Under the pieces are notes generated by a model that was given only the letters and a program-made list of their open reading frames with translations, was not told where the DNA came from and did no database searches. Shown here piece by piece: positions 40,883-53,000 of a stretch of 64,000 nucleotides of DNA. Position 1 is the first letter of the stretch. Every line of letters starts with the position of its first letter. Made by a program: the position numbers and the translations under genes. Source of the stretch: Tridacna crocea (taxonomy: Eukaryota; Mollusca; Bivalvia; Cardiida; Cardiidae); contig OX031061.1 in NCBI GenBank assembly GCA_943736015.1, forward strand, positions 64,672,192 through 64,736,191, read 5' to 3'.

Positions 40883-40959
40883 GCAATTTCGACATTCCAC
40901 TGACATTTTGTGAGAGACAGGACTGTTTTAAAAGAAAGCATTGCTTAATAAAACAGGCA
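40883..40959 (+). other. Probable 5' UTR part of the NHLH coding exon
   Basis: Lies between a pyrimidine-rich acceptor ending in AG at 40881-40882 and the chosen ATG. It is open in frame with the coding sequence, so a protein starting in an upstream exon cannot be excluded. Confidence 0.5.
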
Positions 40960-41340
40960 ATGTATAACAGCGCAAGTTTAGACCCTCGGACTTTTACAAG
41001 CACCGAAAACTTATATGGCCGCGGTGCTGAACATTCTGTTGTGCATTTCAATACTCGGGAACCAGTGGCTATCACTAACAGAGGTAGACGCAACGGAAAC
41101 CAGGAAAATTCGGGACTTAGTCGAGAGGAGAGGCGACGACGAAGGCGAGCAACTCAAAAATATCGATCTGCTCACGCCACGAGAGAACGAGTCAGAGTTG
41201 AAGCTTTTAATGTGGCCTTTACTGAACTTCGAAAACTTTTGCCAACATTACCACCAGACAAAAAATTGTCGAAAATAGAAATTTTGAGATTGGCAATCTG
41301 TTACATTTCATATCTCAATCATGTGTTAGAGCTAAACTAG
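40960..41340 (+). CDS. NHLH1: NHLH (HEN/NSCL) class bHLH transcription factor
   Basis: A 126-residue protein. The C-terminal half is a basic helix-loop-helix domain (about residues 69-122): a run of arginines, then [18 protein letters not shown], the loop [11 protein letters not shown] and helix 2 [15 protein letters not shown]. This is close to residue-for-residue the NHLH1/NHLH2 pattern known from vertebrates, and the domain lies at the C-terminus as in those ~133-residue proteins. Family knowledge: a nuclear E-box-binding neuronal differentiation factor that dimerises with E-proteins. Start choice: the frame stays open upstream to 40843, but a TTTTCTTGTAATTACAG acceptor at 40882 makes the region before 40883 intronic, and M-Y-N-S at 40960 gives the family's usual length. 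A 5' non-coding exon is likely further upstream. Invertebrates usually have one NHLH gene, so the vertebrate number in the symbol is nominal. Confidence 0.9.
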   Translation: MYNSASLDPRTFTSTENLYGRGAEHSVVHFNTREPVAITNRGRRNGNQENSGLSREERRRRRRATQKYRSAHATRERVRVEAFNVAFTELRKLLPTLPPDKKLSKIEILRLAICYISYLNHVLELN

Positions 41341-41382
41341 TGCCTTTGTAAAATATGTTTTATTATATCTATATCAGTGAGT

Positions 41383-41718
41383 TACTGGGATATCACAGTA
41401 AATAACATCACTAGTGATGATAAATATGGTATCGTCACTAGTTTTAGAATGTTTGCCGGAAGTACGTTTTTCATATATTGCTCATGCTGTACCGTTCGTA
41501 ATAATTACTGGATAAAAAGGGATACATTAGAAATATAACAATGTTTTGTAAATAACATGACGAAGATTGTAAGATATAGAGGATAATCAACTGATTGTGT
41601 TTGATGCAAAATGGAGTATGATGCGGTTAAAAAAACGAGTCCGAAGGACGAGTTTTTTGACGGCGTCACATCCCATTCACGTGACAGATCTTTAGTATTA
41701 CATACAACGAGTTGATTC
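41383..41718 (+). mobile_element. Dispersed repeat H, copy 1
   Basis: AAATAACATCACTAGTGATG..; the 3' part folds back: GATAATCAACTGATTGTGTT against TACAACGAGTTGATT. Matches 58123-58445. Confidence 0.75.
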
Positions 41719-42017
41719 ACTTCTATATCTTATGGTCGTCGCAATGTTATTTACCAAACAATCAACTGGTATTACAACTCAGACGAAAGTGCTTTTGAAA
41801 ACATTGTTGAAAAGCTATGATCAGCATTTTCTCTTTCCTTTTTTATCAACAATTTGTCCTACCAATTCAAAGGCAAATGCCATTATCTGAGCCTCACCGA
41901 CACCGTTGTCTGCAAATACAATCATTATTGACGATTCTTAATTTTTGTCTTCTGGTTGGGTATCAAACTTTTGGCAGCAAATAATGTAACATATTGACAA
42001 CAGAAAAATCAGTTCAT

Positions 42018-42380
42018 TAAGGTATAACCACCCTAACATTTCTAGTGCACCATGGAATAAAATTTCTTATTTGTTGCTAAATTACGAGTAGCATTTATTC
42101 TGAAAAATAGTTTTGCTCATTTCCAACCGACCAGAAATTTCTTTGGTGTCTATCTTCAAATTATTATTTCATACTTTTGTTAGTTGAAAAGGGATGTAAG
42201 TTTTATCTCCCCTTGTAATGAGATTAAAGTGGTTTTAGATTTATAAATGATAATTCTAGGAAGAAAAAAGTGGCTCTGCTGAAGAAGTACAATAATACTC
42301 ATTTTTTAATAAAAGCAAATTTTGTAGGATAATATCATAGTAAAAATAGCTGTTTTCCACTAGGAGGGTACTACCTTAAA
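42018..42380 (+). mobile_element. Element I, copy 2
   Basis: AAGGTATAACCACCCTAAC start and GGGTACTACCTTA end show the inverted termini best. Confidence 0.75.
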
Positions 42381-43267
42381 AGACACACGTTTTTTTTTGC
42401 AAATGCATGAATAACAAGGAGACAATATAGATCCAAGATCAGACTGTTCGTACTTTGCAGTCTGATCTTGATCTGTGCTGTCTGCAAAAAACCAAGTTTT
42501 TTGCTCATAGACCTGAAAGGCTTAATGATTTGAAACTGGCTCCTATCTGTTTTTACTCTGTTTAAAATATGTTTTATAGAATTCTGAAGCAATTCATAAA
42601 TTGTTTCGACTTTTAATGTGAAGAGTGTAAGTGAATAAGCCATTTTTGACAGGTAGGAAATTGCTACCTAATTAGAATTAATAACACAAAATCCTTGTTT
42701 TTCAGTGCAATACGTATATTCATTGTAAAATTTGCTATCTTACAGGCTGTAAGAGCTGACCTCGTTAATAAAGTGAATTGTATTTTAAGCCGCTTTAAAC
42801 GTTATTTCAGTCATATTACAGCAACAGCTCACATGCGATGTACGACTCTACCCATGTCAACATTATACAAGGCTAACAGCTAATATTAAGAGTTAAATGG
42901 TAAATTACTAAAAGATTAAAAAACAAAAGCAACCGACAAAAGTTACATTCACTTGAATTACTTTGAACAAGATTAACAATAAGTTGTTCCTTTTACACAA
43001 AACTTTATTTCTTCATTTCATTTATTTATTCATCTAGTCATTTATTTATACGTAGTTTTTTTTTTTGTTGATCTCTATATGAAAATATCATCTGTCAGCT
43101 TTTCAGTTTTTTTTTTTTCTTTTGTTTTTTCTTCTGTTAGTTTATGATCTGTATAGACCACAGTAAAAAAACTGTTAGAGTTCTTGTATAAGCACGACTA
43201 TTAATTTGCACACATTCTTTTTAATACATGTGTAACCTATCGCGCAAAACGGATCCTTCTAGAAACT

Positions 43268-43342
43268 GCGGAAAAGTGTTAACCCTGGTCAGAGTGCGAG
43301 AATTGCGCAGGCTGACCAGGGTTGACACTTTTCACTTTAATG
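43268..43342. repeat. Palindrome with CCCTGGTCAG arms
   Basis: GGAAAAGTGTTAACCCTGGT..CAGGCTGACCAGGGTTGACACTTTTC. Confidence 0.8.
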
Positions 43343-44039
43343 CTATTTTCTGTATAAAAGTGGCCATTGTACCTTGTAGTACAATCGTTTCTGAATTATC
43401 AACTTAAACTGACCTGGACTATCATTGATCTGTTTTCATCTAATTGATATACAGAATTCCCAGATAGCCTCTTTTTCCGTGATGGGTCACAATTATTAAT
43501 TTTTGAACAAAATAAAAATCAAAAATCCATATAGAATTTTATTATTTTAAGGTCCCTTACATATTTCACATAACTCAGACTATATGTGGATCGCGTGCAT
43601 GAAAAATGGCAGAAACGAAAGCTTTATTTGAAAGTCAAAGTTTTTATACAATGTTTAATATCTCTCTTTAAAGATAATAAAAAAGAACATGAATGTTGTC
43701 TTTTTAAAGATATCTTTGGGGAAAAGTATTTCCTCATCCGAAATTGTAGATCTAAAGTCACGGTTGCTGGCCAGATTTTTATATCTGATAATGTTAAATA
43801 CATAAAGCTCAACTGGGTACTGATTCACCAATAAAATTCAATATATCTCTCTATCTCATTTTGATAGTTATTTTGTGTATTTTTATATCTTTTAAAACAT
43901 GTTTCTATTGTACTATGAAATAACCCCCTCCCCCCACCTGCAAATTTGAAATTCTCTCTAAAAAAATCTTTCTTTTCAGAAAACAAATATTCCCAGTAGC
44001 ATTGCAGTTCTGTGTTCAACACAAAACTGAAGGCTTTCT

Positions 44040-45735
44040 GCCGGGATTACTGTCGGGAATTGACTTGCCGTCTTTTCTTTCCAAAATGTACTTGATGCTT
44101 TTGAAAACATTGTTGAAAAGCTGTGACCAGCATTATCTCTCTCCTTCTTTATCAACCATTTGTCCTACCATTTCAAAGGCAAAGGCCATCATCTGAGCCT
44201 CACTGAAATCGTTGTCAGTAAATACATTTTATACTGACAGTTCTTAATTTTGTCCTTTGGTTGGGGATTAACACTTATGGCAGCAGATAATTAACGTAAC
44301 ATGTATTGACAGCTGAAAATTCAGTTCATCAAGGTACAGTATAACCATCCTAAGGCTTCTAGTGCAACATGGAATAGAAGTTCTTATTTGTTGCTTAATA
44401 CGGATTCATACTGATGTAATAGTTTTGAAAATTTCTAACCAACTAGAAATTCCTTTTATGTCTCTCTTGAAATAATTTGGTGATTCTTTTGTTAGTTACC
44501 TGAAAAAGGAAGTAATTATTATCTCCCTTCATAATGAATTCAAAGTGGTTTTAGATTCATAAATCATAATTCTAGGATGGAAAAGAGAAAGAAAAAATGG
44601 TTCGGTTAAAGTAGAACAATAATACTCATTTTTAAAAAGGCAAATTTTGTAGAATAATATTAAATTAAATTTCATGAGTCTTAATTATTGTTGATTTGTA
44701 TTTTTTTTTTTTTCAAATAAATTTTAGTGCGATATATATTTTTTTTAAGTTGGTGAGATGTTAAAAACCTAAATATCTACCTGTAAAGGCTGTAAGTGCT
44801 GACCTGGTTGATTGGCTGAAGGGTGTTTTAAGGCGCTTTTAACGTTATTTCAGTCATATTACGGCTACAGCTCACGTGTGATTTACGATTCTACCCATGT
44901 CAATACTATACGAGACTAACCAAGCATTGAATGGAAAATTACTAATAGAATTGGAAAAAAAGTTAGATTCACTTGAATTACTTCGAACAAGGCTAACAAT
45001 AACTTGTTCCATCTACACAAAACTTTATTTGTTTCTTTCATCAACATGTATCTATTCAAATAGTCATTTATATATTCAGCTTTTTTCTGTTGACTTTCTG
45101 TGAAAAAAATCATCTGTCAGCTTTTTTTTTTCTTTTGTTGTTGTTTTATTCTTCTGTTAGTCAATGATTTGTAAAGACCACAATGAAAAGAACTGGTACA
45201 GTCGTTATGTTAGCAAGCCTATTGAGTTGCACACATTCTTGGTAATACATAATTCATTTTTGAACAAACGAAAAAAAATTTGAAAAATACAGAAATTAAT
45301 TATTTCAAGGTTCCTTATACATTCAACATAACTCAGACTGTATGAAAATGACATGCATGGAAAAGGACAAAACAGAAAGCTTTAATTGAAAACAAAGTTT
45401 TTATACAATTTTTGTTAGGTCTCTTTAAGAAATGAAAAAGAAAGAAGAACACTAATGTCGCTTTTTCAAAGATATATTTTGGGGAAAAGTATTTCCTTAT
45501 CTGACAGTGTAGATCTAAGACCACAATGCACATTCTGTGCAGTCTAATCTTGCTCTATACCGTCCGCAAAAGGTCCTTTACAAGGGCGTAACATCCTAAA
45601 TGTTGATATTTTTTTTCTATATCCTATGTGGTTTATACTGGTCATATCTTTATAGCTGATAATGTGTAAGACATTAAGCTCAAACTTAGAACTGATTCAC
45701 CAATAAAATTTTTAAAAAATCTCTCTGTCTCATTT
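44040..45735 (+). repeat. Segmental duplication, unit B
   Basis: Matches unit A with indels: decayed MITE 44090-44270, element I 44327-44650 (3' truncated), SINE tail 44800-44905, ATAACTCAGACTGTATG block 45325-45500. The CAGCATTGTAGTTTTGTGTTC junction sequence repeats at about 43995 and 45890. Confidence 0.75.
44327..44650 (+). mobile_element. Element I, copy 3 (truncated)
   Basis: Lies in duplication unit B; lacks the terminal TACCTTA. Confidence 0.7.
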
Positions 45736-45989
45736 TGATATTTATTGTGGATTTTTATATCTTTCAAATATGTTCCTATTGTACTGTGGAATACGGATCA
45801 CTGCAAATTTGAAATTCTTGAAATCCCACGAAGAGAGGGGGTACGATGATCCTTGAAACCAGTCTTTCCAGGGAGTAAATGTTCCCACCAGCATTGTAGT
45901 TTTGTGTTCAACACAATACTAAAACCTCTCTGTCGGGAATAGGCTTGCCGTCTTTTCTTTCCAAAATTAAACTAATCTACTTTTACCAC

Positions 45990-46100
45990 TCAAAATGACA
46001 TTTAACGACTCTGATATCTTTAAAAACAATGTGGAGGGGAAAAGGATTAAATTTTAGTATCCAGCATTTTCTAACTTTCGCACAATTTTTTCTTTCCTAT
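45990..46100 (+). mobile_element. Decayed TTAA MITE
   Basis: CATTTAACGACTCTG, AACAATGTGGAGGGGAAAAGG and CCAGCATTTTCTAAC remain. Confidence 0.45.
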
Positions 46101-46549
46101 CTGGAAAGAAATCTGCAAGCCAGCAATTTGAATTCCTAATCCCTGGATTTCAATCGTTGTTTTGATACTGAGCGAGCAGCTGGGCTTTGTCTGTCTGTGT
46201 GTCTGCCTGCCCGCATGCCCGCATGCTACGGTTCGCCCTCCCGTCCGTCAGTCCGTCCTGTCTGTAAAAGTCTATCAGCGTACCAATTGCTGTGTTTTCA
46301 GTAGTAGCGTGTTATACAGTTACACGTGCAATTACTTCTTTTATCTAAGTTCAAAAAGGACTTTTTTCCAAATAAATTCATATCATATTACGATAGTTTA
46401 TTCAGTAAAGTACTTATCGTTACGCTTTTCCACTTGGCAAGGTTTTATTCTTATGTACAATGATGAATGGAACAGGAAAAAAATAGAAAAAGAAACAGAC
46501 AAACACATTAAAAAGAAAAACTATCTTCATGAAAAGCCCTGTCGGGTAG

Positions 46550-46980
46550 TTCATGGTTACCGTATCGGACTCGTTACCTAGTGGTCGCGAGTTTGATATC
46601 TGGTTAAGGTAACTTTCTTTCAAGCGATGTACTGCTATGAGAAAGCCAGGAAACACATGCGTATATGTACTTACTGCCGTGATATGACCTTTAGGCTGTC
46701 AAAACGGCGTTAACCATTTACCTCATAGGACATTTCTATGGCATCTCTAATTGACCATGAATAATAGCAAGGATGAAGCCGTTTCTTATGTGTAAATGAC
46801 ATCTTTTGATAGCAAAAAAAAAACATTGTGACAAAAGGTGAAATTGCTCGTTACAAGCAATTTCACCTTTTGCCACAATGTTTTCCAAAGGCTCCTACAA
46901 GCAGTGTGTATCTATGGAGTAAAGGGTTAAATACAAATACCAAAACTTCATGTAACACCAGGAACCGTATTCACTAACCT
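46550..46980 (+). repeat. tRNA-derived SINE with MITE in its tail
   Basis: Head GTCGGGTAGTTCATGGTTACC and GCGAGTTTGATATCTGG; body GAGAAAGCCAGGAAACAC; tail AAAACGGCG-TTAA interrupted by 46710-46930. Confidence 0.72.
46710..46930 (+). mobile_element. TTAA hairpin MITE, subfamily B
   Basis: 221 bp; tip TTGCTCGTTACAAGCAA; TTAA at both ends, in the SINE tail. Confidence 0.92.
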
Positions 46981-47159
46981 TTCTTAAGAACATTCTTTGT
47001 CTTACTTTAAAAGATTTGTTATTTGTGAAAGTAACAGAACTTTTGATTAGCTAAACCGAATGGTTTAGCCAATCAGAAGTTCTGTTACTTTCACAATGAC
47101 AAAATTCTGAAGAATAAGACTAAGAATGTTTTTAAGAATGGTTGGTGAATACAGACCCC
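46970..47159. mobile_element. Foldback MITE (GGTCCGTATTCACC family), copy 3
   Basis: Centre TTAGCTAAACCGAATGGTTTAGCCAA, arms GTGAAAGTAACAGAACTT and inverse; outer ends ACCGTATTCAC / GTGAATACAGACCC. Confidence 0.85.
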
Positions 47160-47326
47160 GATGATAACAGTGAATATCTAGGAAGAAAGAAAGAAACGAG
47201 CAAACGAACAAACAAACAAAAAACAAAATGTGTATTCATGTGAAACGATAAGAAGGTTACAACCTGATGCTTACAAAGATTTTTTTTTATTTTCATTCCC
47301 CTCGTTGAGATTCTTTGTCACTGGTT

Positions 47327-47545
47327 TTAACCCCGTACGAAAAAAGGGAAGACCAATGGGAAAGATTTTCAAAAACATTTTGAGAACAGAGGGAAATGCC
47401 GGTAACTAGCAATTTCTCTTTTTCTCAGAATACTTCCTATGCTAGTAAAGACATGTCCCTTTATATAATCCTCATCGAATTTTGTCGTCTGCGCATGCTT
47501 TCAATTTAGACAAGTGTACAATATTGTTGGCTGGTTAAGAGTTAA
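47327..47545 (+). mobile_element. TTAA MITE copy, decayed core
   Basis: TTAA at both ends; AACATTTTGAGAACAGAGG against TTTTCTCAGAATACTTCC. Confidence 0.75.
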
Positions 47546-48004
47546 TAACGACGGCTTGGCTTCATTTTCATGCTATTCCCAGTCGTTAATACGATACGCT
47601 CCCTAAATAACAATGGAACTAATTAGCCAGAAATTAGAAGACGATCCTGTAAAAATAACGACATCTCTCGGACTCCTTTCGCGACATTAAAGTTTCATTT
47701 GCGGAACACGATTACGACACTCAATTGTCGGCATATGTTCCGTTTCCTGTCTAATTAAATTTTATAACTAATTGAGAGCTGATTTATTTCTAGCAAAGTT
47801 TCTTCTTTAATTGCTTCTCAAGATTCTTCAACGCCCTTAAACAACCTTTGTTAATACCAAAGCCACTATGAACCTTTAGATGTCCAGCATTTCGTATATC
47901 TTCGATTTACTTCGAAAATCTTGTAACTATAGCTTGTTACAAGCTGTAGTTACGAGGTTTTTGGAGTCAACCGACGATATTTACGACTACCAATCCGCGT
48001 TTGC

Positions 48005-48232
48005 TTAATTCTTTACCAAACGAGAGAATTTTTAGATTGTCCAATTGAAAGTGTTTGCAGCCGACATTATAAATGTGATTCAAATACTGAAACCCTTTTT
48101 GGGTAGGGTTGAAAACAATATGGGAAAAAAGGGAGAAAATGCCGGTTACCAGTATTTTCTCCTTTTTCTACAATGTTTTAAAACCCCTTTTTCATGGCCG
48201 TTAAAGCTCTGACTTGTGTGGTAGAGGGTTAA
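48005..48232 (-). mobile_element. TTAA hairpin MITE copy
   Basis: 228 bp, both TTAA present; stem partly decayed (ATATGGGAAAAAAGGG / CTCCTTTTTCTACAAT). Confidence 0.85.
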
Positions 48233-48317
48233 ATCAGCAAAATCTTTATAGATATTGTGCAAGTGAAATGGATGAGTATGTCTTTTTAATTCCTTCAAAA
48301 TATAAATCTACATATAT

Positions 48318-48545
48318 TATCTCCCGTTAGATGGCATTCTACAAATATGCATCTATCTAAATCGGGCATTCTTTAAACAGAACTGGACTACTTCTCAAAA
48401 CAACCATTACTTTGAAATTCAAAATGATATAAACCTTTACTCAATAAAACTCTACCTGGTGCGATTCATTCGACTATGATTGGCTGGCATGTAAGCTATG
48501 CATCGGCAGGTCGAATCTTCGCAAAATATGACATGCGCAGACAAC
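48318..48545 (+). repeat. Dispersed repeat D, third copy
   Basis: ATCTCCCGTTAGATGG..TGACATGCGCAGACAACGG, colinear with 34105-34430. Confidence 0.7.
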
Positions 48546-49995
48546 GGATCTATATAAAGATGATGTCGCAAAGGGATTTATGTTTTCAACATCGTTTCTG
48601 TGACTGATTCTAAAAATCAGAACATCGACTTCTTTCTGCTGTTAAAGAAGACAAATTCCATAATCGGCATGAAAGCTACATGTAGGTAGGTAATCGAGGT
48701 ATTCCAAATCTTGCAGAGTTTTTATACAAGACCCACGACAGCCTGTGACAGCCTTTTTTTCAGAAATCTGTTTCTTAAAGGATGCAAGCTAGTTGAACTT
48801 TCGGTAAACCTAGGTTGATTCGTTGATCAAGTCTGATTATATCATGTAGTTTCACATGCACCTACAGGGAACATTTCTTCGCCGGAAGGACACCGCTTCA
48901 CCATTCTTGAAATCGAAACACTCAACTTAAAAAGCATATATTACTCTTAATTTTTCATGGGAATCTTTATAAATACAATCATCCCATCGACAGACATTTT
49001 GTACATTTATTTTTAACTCACTTTATCAATTACGTTGGCATTTTTTCAGCGAGAAGTTACTTACAACCGTGTCTTTTGTTGCCGTTGATAATCATTGGCG
49101 CCGCCATGTTTAAGGTCATGTGGCCGGCAGTGCTTCAATATGCAACCCCCTTGTTACGGACGAGGTTGGATGAAGGCACGGAATCAAATTGCTCCGAATG
49201 ATGCGTAAAAAAAGACAGTTTTTTATCTTTAACTGTGACACTCACAATCGTCTTAAGAAGCTATATGGAAAAATTTATCTGATAAACAAATATAGTGACC
49301 TTGAATGAAGGCTGTAGAATTTAGCACGTGACATAGATTATCATAGGCAACTAAAATTACAATAAAGTTGACCTCGTGGCTGTTAGTGTCAGCTGATAAC
49401 TGAATAACCGAGGTTATCTTGTTGTTACTAGTGGAAGTCTGGGTTTGTTGTATCTGAAATGCTTATTATATACTTTAATAAAATATTTTTGGACTGTTTT
49501 GCGAATTACATGCATCGGGGTTTTCTCGTATAATTTGAACTTGGGAAATAATTCCTTTACTCATATCTTCTTTACAATTACGAGCCGTTACTGTAAAAGC
49601 TCAATGTTACAGTATGCGTTCACTTAAGTTACTTTTGTATCATTAAATTTGAGTCTATAGGGGTAAGATTCCAGAGAGAAGATTCTGATTTTACTGTTGA
49701 TTGTTTATTGGAAATTTTAATTAAAAAAAAATGAAAATGTCGAATAGCTCGTTTTGGCATAACTTCTGTATTTTACCATTCATTGAAAATTATTAACAAA
49801 GTTTCATTTAGATTGTCTGCAAGAAAGTAACAAATTTAAACAACTGGAAAAATGGTTTACGGCGGACATACAGTGACTGAACAGTGAATAAAGTTCTTAA
49901 TTTTATCATTAGAAGAATCGAATAGTTTGGCCTAACTAGTCTATTGGCTGATTATCATCTCAAGAGGAAACTTTAGTATACAACACAGTTCAAGG
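48546..49995 (+). other. CYP20A1 upstream region
   Basis: Should include the promoter and 5' untranslated region. A GC-rich patch (GGCGCCGCCATG, about 49095-49108) stands out from its AT-rich surroundings, but I see no reliable TATA or initiator. Confidence 0.35.
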
Positions 49996-50079
49996 ATGGA
50001 GTATATTACTATGGCATTGATTGGAACCGTGTTTATCCTGATGTTTGTTTCCCTGAAAGGGAGCAAAACAAGAAGAAAG
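49996..50079 (+). CDS. CYP20A1: CYP20A1 exon 1
   Basis: 28 codons, start ATG to donor GTAATT, phase 0. Encodes the membrane anchor and a basic stop-transfer patch (K-G-S-K-T-R-R-K). Confidence 0.85.
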
Positions 50080-53000
50080 GTAATTATCTGGTGGTTTTGT
50101 TTATATATAACGTGACACAATTTCGGATTGGCTAATCCATTTGGTTTAGCATATCCGTGTTACTTTGAAATTTAGAAAATTCTGAATAGTAAAGCCATGA
50201 ATAATATCTAGAATGGATTGGTGAACACGGGCTTTGAAATTTTGGTACGTCCTTTCTAAGGCTTAGCTTGCTACGTGCGGCTCACTGACCTTTTGAGGAT
50301 AGTGTAGATGAAGATCAGTCCGATAAGGACTTATCTCTCTCCCCCCCTCCCCCGTAATATTTTTGAAATAGGGAAACTTTGGCATAAAAGTTTGATTTTA
50401 GTTATTTAGCAAGATAACAGGTAAATTTCATATTTGCTCAGAAATTATGCTAACAATCACTTACCTTAAGCGGACAATGTAGGTCAAGATCAGACTGCAC
50501 AAAAAGGGCAGTCTGATCTTGGATTTACATTTACCGATATGAAGATATCTTTCCCCGAAATATACTTCTTAACAAGCAAAATTAGGATTTTGACTTTCAA
50601 ATTGAAAATTTCATTTTAGTAGTTCAGGAGGATTGGGGTAAGTACTAAAAAATAGAATAAGTAATTAAATATCCTTCTTCAACAGCAACCATTATATGGC
50701 CTACAACACGTGAAACAGGGTAATCGAACATTTGCGTCAAATGTCGTCTCGGATCAGCCTGCGCAGTCCGCGCAGGCTAATCAAAGACGACCCTTTCCTT
50801 TTTCCATATAATTTTCTGTTTAGCTCAGGTCTGCTGTAGCACAAAATCTAATGTAGTTGTAACGTGCCGTCTCAGATTAGCCTGCGCGGACTGCGCAGGC
50901 TGATCCGAAACGCTACTTTCTGCAAATGTCCGAATGCCCCTTTTTGCGTGTTTCAAGCCATATGGCCTGCAACACAGAGAATGGGGCAATCGGATATTTG
51001 CGTAAAGTGTCGTCTCGGATCAGCCTGCGTTGTCCGCGCAGGCTGATCCGAGACGGCACTTTACGACTACGTTAGATTTTATCCTTCAGTAGACATTCAC
51101 AAAACAGAAAATTACATAGAAACGGAAAGTGGTGTTTCGGATCAGCCTGCGTGGACCGCGCAGGCTGATCCGAAACGCCACTTTCCGCAAATGTCCGAAT
51201 GTCCCTTTTCGCATGTTGCAAGCCATATATTAGTGTCACATTGGCATAATGGGGTTAAATAAATTTCCGTGATGTACAATGCCATGCGTATCATCATATC
51301 ATTATGCATCCAAAAAATCTATTGATTGATTCTGTAATGTTTTCCTTTGACAATATGATATCGTTTCGACCTAGTTCAGCCTGCACAGACTACGCAGGCT
51401 GAACGACTCGTTACTTTTCACAAATGCATAAAACCTATCGTTCTTAATGGATTTTCCTTTTTATACTCCTATAAAAAGATTGTACTTTACAAAAGTAGGA
51501 GTAGAACACTCAACTGTCCGCACGAATGAAATTTGTACAGGTGAAACAATTTTTGAAGACACGTTTTTTGAAACTATTGGTCAACTATTATCGTTCATGT
51601 CGTTTAGCAAATGCCAAAGCTGTCGAAGACCATTCTAGGACCACCAAGAGTGAATACAAAGTAAGCATTTATTGTTCAATATTTTACTTGTTAACAAAAA
51701 AGGTAAACTTCATTAAGTATATAAACCATAAAAATAAAATAATATTACCAATCGAATAATTTCAAATTGGTCCATGATATATAGTCGTGGATTGTCTCGA
51801 GGTTCTCATTTTGTAGAATTAGGCTTATTCAAATGAAATATTGGCATGCCTATCTTGAGGAAAGAAAATAATGATTAAAAAAAACTTTTATAGAATTTGT
51901 AGTGTAATGCTAAAGAATGTATAATGCAACAGACACTATTCTTATTTTCTTTTTAAAGAGGTTTTGTGCTGAAAATCGTCTGTCCATTTCTAGAAAGTTG
52001 GATGGCACACGTAATTTAGCGAGGTACAAAACAGAAAATGTTTCTCAACTCCCGATATTATAATTCTAATATTTCGAACTGTATTGTGCATAGAAATTTC
52101 AACGTGGGAGAGTTATTTCAATAAAAAGAATTCAAAGTGAAATGTGGTTGCCATAGCATTGCGGATCTTATTCTAAAAACAAATTAAGACAGACAAATAA
52201 CTCTCTATATTGGAGTTAATGGTCTCGCAGGCCACATTTGGTGAGCGTGGAATCGATAAGACTTATTGTAGATGTACGTTTGAACACACCTGCGTCGTCA
52301 CCTTACAAAAATAAGATATAAACGTCAGTAGATAACTTTACCGTAGGTTATATACAGAATTTCTTAGAATTGTCCTATCAGCTAGAATTGTTCTATCACT
52401 TTGAATGCTTTCAAAACGCAAACATGAGTCAGAGACCGGATGAATTTAAAACCATTTGGAGAAGAAAAAAAATCCTTTTTTGTGTTGTAATTGTTTTTGT
52501 AGGTTGCTGTTTTTTTTTTAACATATAGATAAATATAGCTAGGCTACACTGATTCCCACCCTGACATTCTCTCACGTTACCTAACCTGAATTTGTAGAGG
52601 GCTTGTGTTTCCGAATGTCAGTTCTAGTTTGGAGATCTGAAAAGTTTGTTGACGGCCATTAAAGAATGTGTTTGTCTCTCACCGATAAACATTGTGCTTT
52701 TTTCCCTAAGAAAGTAGCAAACACCTATTGAACAGTGCCATGTATGTAGCCGATAGATAATGTCAGGACATAGATAAGTGCAATGGCTATTACTGTAGTA
52801 GTTTTACTGGTGTAATGTGTACAAGACGACATCAAACATGAAGGAAACACATTTAGAAAGTGATACAAAATATTTGCACGATATCATCTGATGTTTCAGG
52901 GAGGGAAATTTTCCGGATATAGTACAGGCCGGAAGTCTACATCATTTTCTGTCTAATATGCACACAAAATATGGTGACGTCATACAAATATGGTTTGGCG

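Larger units (their letters stand above)
41745..43860 (+). repeat. Segmental duplication, unit A
   Basis: Contains in order a decayed TTAA MITE (41755-41960), element I (42018-42380), a SINE tail, a T-rich tract and a block CATAACTCAGACT..TTTGGGGAAAAGTATTTCC. The same order recurs at 44040-45735. Confidence 0.75.

Noticed and set aside
40843..40959. N-terminal extension of the NHLH protein
   Set aside because: A strong splice acceptor at 40882 and the family's normal length favour the ATG at 40960.
43586..43834. 82-residue plus-strand open frame
   Set aside because: Part of duplication unit A; the equivalent in unit B (45325-45500) is broken and neither resembles a known protein.
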